Part shown: one piece after another, positions 1-5,852 of the stretch | Layout of the letters: every line of letters begins with the position of its first letter | Numbering within the stretch: position 1 is the stretch's first letter | Source of the DNA: Intrasporangiaceae bacterium | GTDB lineage: Bacteria > Actinomycetota > Actinomycetes > Actinomycetales > Dermatophilaceae | Assembly: GCA_012518475.1 (NCBI GenBank) | Contig: JAAYSB010000371.1 | Span: 1 to 10,360 of the forward strand | Reading direction: 5' to 3' | Length of the DNA: 10,360 bases | Notes under the pieces: generated by a model | The model's database searches: none | What the model was told of the DNA's origin: nothing | The model's input: only the letters and a program-made list of their open reading frames with translations | Position numbers and translations under genes: made by a program

Positions 1-435
1 CAGGCCCCACGGCTCGGCGGGCTCGAACCCGAACCGCCGGTAGTAGCGCGGATCTCCCTCGAGGACGACGCCGATCTCCCCGGCCTCGCGCGCACTGCCG
101 ATGGCGTATGCGATGAGCGCCTCTCCCACTCCCCGACCCTGGTGGTCGGGATGGACTGCGAGCGGACTGAGGATCGGGAGGGTGAGGAGCCGGTCCTCGG
201 TGTCGAGCCAGGAGCGGGTGAGCATGACGTGGCCGATGACCGCGTCCTTAGCAGGTCCGGCGGTCGTGACGGCGATGAAGGAGTCACCGGTGAAGGATTC
301 GTCGGCCTGGAGCGCCGCGACGAGCTCACCGATCCGCTCGTCGGGTCCGAAGGCGAGGTCGTCGGTCTGCATGACGGCTGCGAGCTCGTCCGGGTGCTGA
401 CGACGAATCGTCCAGGCAGGCACCTCGTCTGTCAT
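1..435 (-). CDS. GNAT family N-acetyltransferase (YhbS-like), 3' end cut by window edge
   Basis: The 145 visible residues form a GNAT acetyltransferase, an enzyme that moves an acetyl group from acetyl-CoA to an amine; the substrate cannot be read from the sequence. The acetyl-CoA-binding motif A is clear near residues 91-110 (PLAVHPDHQGRGVGEALI, with the Q-G-R-G-V-G pyrophosphate loop). It is followed by the late motif GDPRYYRRFGFEPA at about residues 128-140, which is typical of the YhbS-like subgroup of putative acetyltransferases. The C-terminus lies beyond position 1, so only a short tail is probably missing. The ATG start (433-435) lies 8 nt after the hflX stop, so the gene is probably cotranscribed with hflX. 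There is no strong Shine-Dalgarno sequence, which fits translational coupling. Family assignment is firm; function is open. Confidence 0.88.
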   Translation of the reverse strand, partial: MTDEVPAWTIRRQHPDELAAVMQTDDLAFGPDERIGELVAALQADESFTGDSFIAVTTAGPAKDAVIGHVMLTRSWLDTEDRLLTLPILSPLAVHPDHQGRGVGEALIAYAIGSAREAGEIGVVLEGDPRYYRRFGFEPAEPWGL

Positions 436-443
436 GACCGGGA

Positions 444-1940
444 TCAGACCGAGTACGTCGCCAGGTCGGCCGCGAGATCCTCGTCGACCCGCGCCGTGAT
501 GAGCGTGCCGTCCTCCTGGTGCTCGGAGGAGAGGATCTCACCGTCCTCGTGGATGCGCGAGACGAGGTGGCCCTGCGCATACGGGACGAGCACGTGGACA
601 TGGACGTCCGGCTGGGGCAGCTCGGCGGCGACGAGGCGGATGAGCTCCTCGATCCCCTGGCCGGTGCGGGCCGAGACGGCGATGGAGTGCTTCTCGTTGC
701 GGAGCAGCCGGTCGAGGACCTCGGGGTCGGCGACATCGGCCTTGTTGACGACGATGATCTCTTTGACGTCGGTGGCCTCGACGTCGGCGAGCACCGCTCG
801 CACTGCTGAGATCTGGCTCTCGGGGTCGGGGTGCGAGCCGTCGACGACGTGGAGGAGCAGGTCTGACTCGGCCACCTCCTCGAGCGTGGAGCGGAAGGCC
901 TCGACGAGCTGGTGCGGCAGCTGTCGGACGAAGCCGACCGTGTCAGCGAGCGTGTACTCGCGGCCGTCCGGGGTCTCCGCCCGACGCACTGTCGGGTCGA
1001 GCGTGGCGAACAGCTGGTTCTGGACGAGGACGCCGGCACCGGTGAGCCGGTTGAGCAGCGAGGACTTGCCGGCGTTGGTGTACCCGGCGATGGCGACGCT
1101 CGGCACCTTGTTGGCCCGGCGGCTGCCCCGCTTGGTCTCGCGGACCGTCTTCATGTCCTTGATCTCACGGCGGAGCTTGGCGATGCGGCTGTTGATCCGG
1201 CGCCGGTCGAGCTCGATCTTGGTCTCACCGGGTCCGCGCGAGCCCATGCCCTGGCCGGCGCCACCGACCTGGCCACCGGCCTGCCGGGACATCGACTCAC
1301 CCCACCCACGCAGGCGCGGGAGCAGGTACTGGAGCTGGGCGAGCTCGACCTGCGCCTTGCCCTCCTTGGACTTGGCGTGCTGGGCGAAGATGTCGAGGAT
1401 GAGCGCGGTCCGGTCGATGACCTTGACCTTGACGACGTCCTCGAGGGCCCGCCGCTGGCTCGGGGCGAGCTCGGCGTCGGCGATCACGGTGTCGGCGCCC
1501 TCGGCGATGACGATGTCGCGCAGCTCGGCCGCCTTGCCCTTGCCGAGATAGGTCGCCGGGTCCGGGTTCACGCGGCGTTGGATGACGCCCTCGAGCACCT
1601 GGGCACCCGCGGTCTCGGCGAGCGCGGCGAGCTCACGCATGGAGTTCTCGGCGTCCTCGCTCGTGCCCTCGTACCAGACGCTGGCAAGGACGACGCGCTC
1701 GAGCCGCAGCTGGCGGTACTCGACCTCGGTGATGTCCTCGAGCTCGGTCGACAGACCGGCGACCCGGCGTAGCGCATTGCGCTCCTCGCGGTCGAGCTGG
1801 AGTCCGTCGCGCTCCTCGTCGAGGAGGAAGCCGTCATCGTCGAAGACGTCGTCGGCGAGCGCGCTGGCCCGCCCGGAGAGGAGGTCGCGGTGGTCGTGTT
1901 CAGTCACAGTCTCTTCTGTCGGTCGGGAACGTGAAGTCAT
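444..1940 (-). CDS. hflX: GTPase HflX, ribosome-associated
   Basis: HflX is a translation-factor-class GTPase that binds the 50S subunit and in studied bacteria splits stalled or heat-damaged 70S ribosomes. The 498-residue protein has the full layout. An N-terminal HflX domain contains the conserved stretch PATYLGKGKA (about 128-137). A glycine-rich linker follows (about 221-240), then a helical segment rich in R and K. The G domain carries G1 GYTNAGKS (286-293), G2 Thr313 in FATLDPT, G3 DTVGF (333-337), G4 NKAD (399-402) and G5 SAR (423-425). The C-terminal domain is intact. I chose the ATG at 1938-1940. A GTG at 1905-1907 (11 codons in) with a purine-rich AGAAGAG just upstream is a real alternative. 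An open frame continues upstream but passes through the divergent regulatory region and is not conserved-looking. A GNAT gene follows after 8 nt. Confidence 0.95.
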   Translation of the reverse strand: MTSRSRPTEETVTEHDHRDLLSGRASALADDVFDDDGFLLDEERDGLQLDREERNALRRVAGLSTELEDITEVEYRQLRLERVVLASVWYEGTSEDAENSMRELAALAETAGAQVLEGVIQRRVNPDPATYLGKGKAAELRDIVIAEGADTVIADAELAPSQRRALEDVVKVKVIDRTALILDIFAQHAKSKEGKAQVELAQLQYLLPRLRGWGESMSRQAGGQVGGAGQGMGSRGPGETKIELDRRRINSRIAKLRREIKDMKTVRETKRGSRRANKVPSVAIAGYTNAGKSSLLNRLTGAGVLVQNQLFATLDPTVRRAETPDGREYTLADTVGFVRQLPHQLVEAFRSTLEEVAESDLLLHVVDGSHPDPESQISAVRAVLADVEATDVKEIIVVNKADVADPEVLDRLLRNEKHSIAVSARTGQGIEELIRLVAAELPQPDVHVHVLVPYAQGHLVSRIHEDGEILSSEHQEDGTLITARVDEDLAADLATYSV

Positions 1941-2043
1941 CTGGGAGATCGGTCGGGGGGTATGCGTCGCGTCGGTTCTCATTCGACCCCCAGTCTCCCA
2001 CCGTGCAGCGTCACGCTCCACTGATTTGTTCCCGCCGCCCGTT

Positions 2044-2090
2044 CCCCCACCCCCCTTGTCCGGCCGCGGCCGAATCCCCCCCATCCCCCC
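2044..2090 (-). other. Possible G-quadruplex tract upstream of hflX
   Basis: On the minus strand, which is the hflX coding strand, there are four G-runs of 5-7 bases (complements of the C-runs at 2044-2048, 2050-2055, 2076-2082 and 2085-2090). Two gaps are short (1 and 2 nt). The middle gap is 20 nt and contains the 12-bp self-complementary sequence CGGCCGCGGCCG (2061-2072). A quadruplex with a hairpin-closed long loop is geometrically possible. The runs are seen directly; folding and any regulatory role are inference. Confidence 0.3.
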
Positions 2091-2093
2091 ACG

Positions 2094-2153
2094 TTGTTGT
2101 ATGGCGACACGCAGAGCCACGGGCCGGATCCTCTGCGTGTCGCCATACAACAA
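2094..2153. repeat. Perfect 23-bp inverted repeat with 14-nt loop
   Basis: Arms at 2094-2116 and 2131-2153 are exact reverse complements over 23 bp; each arm contains TATGGCGACACGCAGAG or its complement. The loop is 14 nt (2117-2130). The right arm ends 33 bp before the methyltransferase GTG. The element sits between two divergent starts, where a terminator for either flanking gene is not expected. Candidates are a palindromic REP/MITE-like element or an operator read from both sides. Each arm read outward contains CGCCATACAACAA, which has a faint -10-like TACAAC, so promoter involvement is also possible. Confidence 0.85.
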
Positions 2154-2186
2154 GACCGGGTCCTGGCTCCGTGGCAGCATGGGCCT

Positions 2187-2789
2187 GTGAGCGAGGACCA
2201 CTACTTCACCGCCGCCCCGGCCAGTGCCGAGCAGCGCCGCAGCCTCCGGGTCCACCTGGCGGCGAGGGACGTCGAGGTGGAGGTGGCCGGAGGCGTCTTC
2301 TCCCCAGGCGGGCTGGACAAGGGCACCGCGATCCTGCTCGACGAGGTGCCCCAGCCCCCTGCGGAGGGAACGTTCCTCGACCTCGGCTGCGGCTGGGGTC
2401 CGATGGCACTGACGATGGGTCTGCTGTCGCCCGATGCCGAGGTGTGGGCGGTCGACGTCAACGAGCGCGCCCTCGACCTGGCCCGGGGCAACGCCGCCCG
2501 CCTGGGGCTGGACCGGATCGTCGCAGTCCAGCCGGACGACGTGCCCGACGAGGCGACCTTCGACCTCATCTGGTCCAACCCGCCCATCCGGATCGGGAAG
2601 CCGGCGCTGCACGAGCTGCTGCGCACCTGGCTGCCCCGACTCGCTGACGGGGGCACCGCATACCTCGTGGTCTCGAAGAACCTCGGCGGAGACTCGCTCC
2701 AGCGATGGATCGAGAGCGATCTCGGGCTGCGCTGCACGCGGTATGCGTCGAGCAAGGGGTTCCGCATCCTCGCCGTCACCCACCCCTGA
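2187..2789 (+). CDS. RsmC-like class I SAM-dependent methyltransferase
   Basis: The 200-residue protein matches the catalytic (C-terminal) half of RsmC/RlmG-type N2-guanine rRNA methyltransferases; E. coli RsmC modifies G1207 of 16S rRNA. The family signature GVFSPGGLDKGTAILLDEVP (about 36-55) precedes SAM motif I FLDLGCGWGP (63-72). An acidic residue ends the next strand (VWAVDVN, about 86-92), and the catalytic-loop motif NPP(I) is at 131-134. Single-domain versions of this length are common in actinobacteria, so this is not obviously truncated. I chose GTG 2187 (reading SEDHYFTAAP) because the frame further upstream runs through the palindrome. The exact rRNA target is inferred; a close paralogue acting on another RNA is possible. 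The stop codon TGA runs into the first copy of a tandem repeat. Confidence 0.87.
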   Translation: MSEDHYFTAAPASAEQRRSLRVHLAARDVEVEVAGGVFSPGGLDKGTAILLDEVPQPPAEGTFLDLGCGWGPMALTMGLLSPDAEVWAVDVNERALDLARGNAARLGLDRIVAVQPDDVPDEATFDLIWSNPPIRIGKPALHELLRTWLPRLADGGTAYLVVSKNLGGDSLQRWIESDLGLRCTRYASSKGFRILAVTHP

Positions 2790-2855
2790 CCGCCACATCT
2801 TCCAAATAGCAGCCAAACGGCGACCGCCACATCTTCCAAATAGCAGCGAAATGGC
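2788..2855. repeat. Two tandem 34-bp direct repeats at the rsmC-like 3' end
   Basis: Units at 2788-2821 and 2822-2855 are 32/34 identical (the first 26 bases are exact; differences are C/G and C/T near the end). Each contains the relatively AT-rich core CATCTTCCAAATAGCAGC, which stands out from the GC-rich surroundings. In the second copy CCGCCA (2824-2829) and TGGCGG (2852-2857) form a 6-bp inverted repeat around the core. The first two bases of unit 1 are the last two of the methyltransferase stop codon. REP-like character is inferred from copy structure and intergenic position. Confidence 0.85.
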
Positions 2856-2856
2856 G

Positions 2857-2890
2857 GACGGGCCCGCCCACCGAGGTGGACGGGCCCGTC
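2857..2890. terminator. Bidirectional GC-rich hairpin terminator
   Basis: Arms GACGGGCCCG (2857-2866) and CGGGCCCGTC (2881-2890) pair perfectly over 10 bp, with a further short CCACC/GGTGG pairing inside. It lies between two convergent genes, the methyltransferase (+) and the small antitoxin-like gene (-). It lacks a T-run in either direction, as is frequent for actinobacterial terminators. Confidence 0.7.
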
Positions 2891-2922
2891 GTGAGCCAGG
2901 TCGTCAGACCTGATGAGGCGGG

Positions 2923-3210
2923 TTACGGGCGGGGGTCGGTCTCCACGGTGGGGTCGACCTCGATGGCCGGGTCGACGACGTCGCCCTCGTCGCCGATGCG
3001 CGCGTCCACGTTGTCGCGGGCGCCCTGGATGTGATCGGCGTACTTGCCGCCAGTGGCCGCGTCGGCCCGCTCCGCAGCGAAGTCCAGACCCTGGTCGCTG
3101 TACTGCTCGACCTTGTCGGAGTGCTGGGCAGCAAGGTCCTCGGCCTTGGCGACCTTGTCCTGGCCGAGGACTTCCTCGGCCTTGTTCTTGATGTTGTCGA
3201 AGACGCCCAT
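2923..3210 (-). CDS. Small hydrophilic protein of the Rv0909/MT0933 antitoxin-like family
   Basis: The 95-residue protein begins MGVFDNIKNKAEEVLG and continues with charged, Ala-rich helical sequence to the hallmark DAATGGKYADHIQGARDNVDA (about 50-70). This pattern of MGxFD start plus TGGKY is characteristic of the actinobacterial family named after Rv0909/MT0933 (PF14013). The tail from about residue 73 is very acidic and Pro/Asp-rich. It has no signal peptide or membrane segment. The N-terminal part also faintly resembles CsbD stress proteins. The ATG at 3208-3210 has a reasonable upstream AAAGGTG about 10 nt away. No toxin gene of any recognisable kind is adjacent, so the 'antitoxin' label is only a family name here. 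A hairpin follows the TAA stop. Confidence 0.8.
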   Translation of the reverse strand: MGVFDNIKNKAEEVLGQDKVAKAEDLAAQHSDKVEQYSDQGLDFAAERADAATGGKYADHIQGARDNVDARIGDEGDVVDPAIEVDPTVETDPRP

Positions 3211-3266
3211 CTGGGTGTCACACCTTTCATCGGGACCCGCCGGGCCGGACGGCACTGGCGGTCGGA

Positions 3267-3290
3267 GCACCCATTCCAGCAGATGACAAC
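3267..3290 (-). promoter_or_regulatory. Possible SigB/SigF-like promoter of the antitoxin-like gene
   Basis: On the minus strand GTTG, a 14-nt spacer and GGGTGC approximate the GTTT-N14-17-GGGTA(T/C) pattern known for actinobacterial general-stress sigma factors. It is about 57 bp before the ATG, giving a normal 5' leader that would include the AAAGGTG ribosome site. Two consensus positions are missed, so chance is a live explanation. Confidence 0.22.
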
Positions 3291-3391
3291 CGTCTGCGCG
3301 ACCCCTAGAAACACATCCCTCGGGTGGGGACGCACCGCCGGCACCGGGCCTCGTCACGTGTCCCGGAGCGGTCCGGATCGCCGCGGGATGA

Positions 3392-3397
3392 CACACT
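3392..3397 (+). promoter_or_regulatory. Candidate -10 box for a leaderless def operon transcript
   Basis: CACACT ends 7 nt before the def ATG (3405). That is where a -10 hexamer would place transcription start at the A of the start codon. There is no Shine-Dalgarno sequence ahead of the ATG, which fits. The first base is off the TANNNT consensus and no -35 is evident. Confidence 0.3.
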
Positions 3398-3404
3398 GGC
3401 GCGC

Positions 3405-4055
3405 ATGACCATCCGCCCTGTTGTCATCACCGGCGAGCCTGTCCTGCACCGGCGCGCCGAGCCCGTCACCGCCTTCGACGACGAGCTCAAGGAGCTCATC
3501 ACGGACATGTTCGAGACGATGGACGCCGCCCGTGGAGTCGGCCTGGCCGCCCCCCAGATCGGTGTCGGGCTGCGGATCTTCACCTGGGCGATGGAGAACG
3601 AGGACGGCGTGCCCGCCCGTGGGGTCGTCGTCAACCCGTATGTCCGGGCGAGCAAGCCTCCGGAGGGCAACCCGGACCCACACGAGGAGGCAGAGGGCTG
3701 CCTCTCGGTCCCTGGGGAGTCCTTCCCACTCAAGCGGGGTGAGCGCGCCGAGGTGAGCGGCTTCGACGCGGACGGCAACGAGATCTCCTTCACCGCCACC
3801 GGCTGGTTCGCGCGGTGCATGCAGCACGAGTACGACCACCTCAACGGCTTCCTCTATGTCGACCGGCTCGACGGACGGTGGGCCCGCAAGGCCAAGAAGG
3901 CCGTGAAGAACCACGGCTGGGGCGTTCCTGGCAACACGTGGATGCCCGGCGTCGACCCCGACCCGTTCGGACACGACGAGGTCGGCGACCTCCCCGAGGG
4001 CACAGACGTCGACGAGATCGGTGGCGACGTGGGTCCGGCGGACCAGCACGCGTGA
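3405..4055 (+). CDS. def: Peptide deformylase
   Basis: Peptide deformylase is a metallo-hydrolase (usually Fe2+) that removes the N-formyl group from nascent polypeptides at the ribosome. All three family motifs are present: GVGLAAPQ (44-51), EGCLS (97-101, metal ligand Cys99) and QHEYDH (140-145, ligands His141 and His145, catalytic Glu142). The protein has 216 residues. It is longer than minimal deformylases because of a C-terminal tail after about residue 170: a basic patch (WARKAKKAVKNHGWG) followed by a Gly/Asp-rich acidic end. The ATG at 3405 gives the canonical N-terminus and lacks a ribosome-binding site. It is the first gene of a four-gene operon; its TGA overlaps the miaA GTG by 4 bp. 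Confidence 0.96.
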   Translation: MTIRPVVITGEPVLHRRAEPVTAFDDELKELITDMFETMDAARGVGLAAPQIGVGLRIFTWAMENEDGVPARGVVVNPYVRASKPPEGNPDPHEEAEGCLSVPGESFPLKRGERAEVSGFDADGNEISFTATGWFARCMQHEYDHLNGFLYVDRLDGRWARKAKKAVKNHGWGVPGNTWMPGVDPDPFGHDEVGDLPEGTDVDEIGGDVGPADQHA

Positions 4056-4996
4056 GCACAGCCAGCCGCTGGCCGGTCGTCGCAGTCGTAGGCGCCACGG
4101 CCACGGGCAAGTCCGACCTCGCCCTCGACCTCGCTGAGCGACTGACCGAGGACGGGCCCGGAGCGGAGGTCGTCAACACCGACGCGATGCAGCTCTATCG
4201 CGGCCTGGACATCGGCACTGCCAAGCTGCCGATCGCGGAGCGACGAGGGATACCCCATCATCTTCTCGACGTTCTCCACGTCACCGAGGAGGCGAGTGTT
4301 GCTTCCTACCAACGGGATTCACGATCAGTCATCGCTCAGATCCAGGCGGCTGGTCGCATACCGATTCTTGTCGGGGGTTCCGGACTGTACGCCCGGGCGG
4401 CACTCGACCGGCTCGAGATCCCGCCGACCGACCCCGTCGTCCGGGCGAGCTATGCCGAGCTGCTCGAGCAGATCGGCGTCGAGCGTCTGTATGCGCTGCT
4501 GCGGCAACGTGACCCGGCCGCTGCAGCGGCGATCGAGCCGCGGAACGGACGCCGGATTGTCCGTGCCCTCGAGGTCATCGAGCTCACCGGCCGTCCGTTC
4601 TCGGCGACGATGCCCCGGCGTGAGTACGTCTCCCCCACCGTCCAGATCGGCCTGCGACTGGACCGTGCACGACTCGATGCCCGAGTGGATGAGCGAGTGG
4701 TGCGGATGTGGGACAGGGGGCTGATCGACGAGGTGAGGTCGCTGGTACGCCAGGGACTTCGGGACGGGTTCACGGCCTCCCGGGCGATCGGATACCAGCA
4801 GGCGATCGCCCAGCTGGACGGCGACCTGACGGAGGACGACGCGATCGCGGCGACCCAGCAGGCGACCCGCCGCTTCGTCCGCCGCCAGGAGTCGTGGTTC
4901 GGTGCCGACCCGCGAGTGACGTGGCTCGAGGCGGGTGCGGCCGGAGTCATCGAGGCGGCGCTCAGCCTCATCCGCGACAATGGCTCCCATGACTGA
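4052..4996 (+). CDS. miaA: tRNA dimethylallyltransferase MiaA
   Basis: MiaA transfers a dimethylallyl group from DMAPP to N6 of A37 in tRNAs that read codons starting with U, making i6A. The 314-residue protein starts at a GTG embedded in the def stop (GTGA). It has the P-loop GATATGKS (14-21) and the segment NTDAMQLYRGLDIGTAK with the catalytic Asp. It also has HHLLDV, GGSGLYARA, ASRAIGYQQA and the C-terminal ATRRFVRRQESWF signature. Length and motif order are normal. No Shine-Dalgarno is needed given the 4-bp overlap with def, and its end overlaps dapF by 8 bp. The product i6A is the substrate of MiaB, encoded on the opposite strand further right. Confidence 0.96.
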   Translation: MSTASRWPVVAVVGATATGKSDLALDLAERLTEDGPGAEVVNTDAMQLYRGLDIGTAKLPIAERRGIPHHLLDVLHVTEEASVASYQRDSRSVIAQIQAAGRIPILVGGSGLYARAALDRLEIPPTDPVVRASYAELLEQIGVERLYALLRQRDPAAAAAIEPRNGRRIVRALEVIELTGRPFSATMPRREYVSPTVQIGLRLDRARLDARVDERVVRMWDRGLIDEVRSLVRQGLRDGFTASRAIGYQQAIAQLDGDLTEDDAIAATQQATRRFVRRQESWFGADPRVTWLEAGAAGVIEAALSLIRDNGSHD

Positions 4997-5852
4997 CATC
5001 GCCTTCGTCAAGGGCCACGGCACGGAGAACGACTTCGTCCTCGTCCCCGACCTCGATGACGCGAGGGCGCTGAGCCCCGAGCAGGTGTCGTGGCTCGCGG
5101 ACCGGCATGCGGGCATCGGCGGCGACGGTGTCATCCGGGTGGCTCGCACCGAGACCGCGACCGAGGACTTCGTCCGCCAGCAGTCGGGTGAGGCGAGGTT
5201 CTTCATGGACTACCGCAACGCCGACGGCAGCGCCGCGGAGATGTGCGGGAACGGTGTGCGGGTGCTCGCCCAGTACCTCCGCACCCATGGGCTCGAGACG
5301 GCCGAGTCCTTCTCTGTGGCGACGCGCGGCGGGGTCAAACACGTCCGGGTCGTCGAGGACGGGTTCGCTGTGGACATGGGTGCGTGGCGCTTCACCCACT
5401 TCGACAAGGCGCGCGAGTTCGGCCACGACACGCTGGTGCACGTCGACGGACACGAGCCGTTCGCGGCCATCTCACTGGACCTCGGCAACCCCCACACCGT
5501 GGTCGCTCTGCCTCCCGAGGTCGACCTTGACGCCCTCGATCTCACTCGCGCTCCGGAACTGAATCCCGTTGCGCCCCAAGGCTCCAACGTCGAGTTCGTC
5601 CAGATCCTCGGCAACGGTCACATCCGGATGCGGGTCCACGAACGCGGTGTGGGCGAGACACGGTCATGCGGAACCGGTGCCTGCGCGGCGGCGCTGGCGA
5701 CCAGCTACTGGGCGACGAGTCAGGTCGAGGAGCACGAGTCGTGGTCCGTCGACGTGCCCGGGGGCACGCTGCGGGTGACGGCGCTGCCGGGACAGCACGT
5801 CGAGCTGGCCGGCCCGGCCGTGCTCGTCGCGGAGGGAACCGTCCGGCTGTGA
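4989..5852 (+). CDS. dapF: Diaminopimelate epimerase
   Basis: DapF interconverts LL- and meso-diaminopimelate in lysine and peptidoglycan precursor synthesis, by a two-cysteine, cofactor-free mechanism in the cytoplasm. Both catalytic cysteines are visible: Cys86 in EMCGNGVR and Cys227 in GETRSCGTGACA. The N-terminal KGHGTENDFV, the GIGGDGVI loop and LGNPHTVV are also present. The 287-residue length is normal for actinobacteria. I chose ATG 4989 (MTDIAF), which overlaps miaA by 8 bp; an in-frame ATG at 4980 would add only MAP. Neither has a Shine-Dalgarno sequence, so translation is probably coupled to miaA. The miaA-dapF neighbourhood is common in actinobacteria. Its stop overlaps the next gene by 4 bp. 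Confidence 0.96.
   Translation: MTDIAFVKGHGTENDFVLVPDLDDARALSPEQVSWLADRHAGIGGDGVIRVARTETATEDFVRQQSGEARFFMDYRNADGSAAEMCGNGVRVLAQYLRTHGLETAESFSVATRGGVKHVRVVEDGFAVDMGAWRFTHFDKAREFGHDTLVHVDGHEPFAAISLDLGNPHTVVALPPEVDLDALDLTRAPELNPVAPQGSNVEFVQILGNGHIRMRVHERGVGETRSCGTGACAAALATSYWATSQVEEHESWSVDVPGGTLRVTALPGQHVELAGPAVLVAEGTVRL

Larger units (their letters stand above)
1941..2186. other. Divergent hflX/rsmC intergenic region
   Basis: This 246-bp gap separates the divergent hflX and methyltransferase genes and must hold both promoters. I could not pick a convincing -35/-10 pair for either. It contains a C-rich block (2044-2090) and a perfect inverted repeat (2094-2153), described separately. No additional gene is supported. 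Confidence 0.6.
3211..3404. other. Divergent intergenic region upstream of def
   Basis: This 194-bp gap carries the start signals of the antitoxin-like gene (-) and of the def operon (+). On the minus strand GTTG-N14-GGGTGC (plus-strand positions 3267-3290) loosely resembles stress-sigma (SigB/SigF-type) promoters. On the plus strand CACACT (3392-3397) lies 7 nt before the def ATG. Both are suggestions only. No further gene is visible. Confidence 0.4.

Noticed and set aside
142..1551. Long open frame on the plus strand opposite hflX
   Set aside because: It is antisense to a clearly conserved GTPase, and the translation is low-complexity Ser/Arg-rich sequence typical of an out-of-phase read of GC-rich DNA.
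2094..2186. In-frame upstream extension of the RsmC-like gene
   Set aside because: The added residues are encoded by the palindrome itself. The family-like N-terminus begins at GTG 2187.
1941..2816. In-frame N-terminal extension of hflX to about 790 residues
   Set aside because: It would run through the divergent promoter region and the whole methyltransferase gene. The recognisable HflX protein is complete from 1940.
2788..2855. Possible CRISPR array
   Set aside because: There are only two units, directly abutting with no spacers, and no cas genes.
5666..5848. Upstream extension of the rhomboid gene inside dapF
   Set aside because: It would overlap about 180 bp of dapF and add Arg/Gly-rich sequence. 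The GTGA junction at 5849 matches the other operon junctions.
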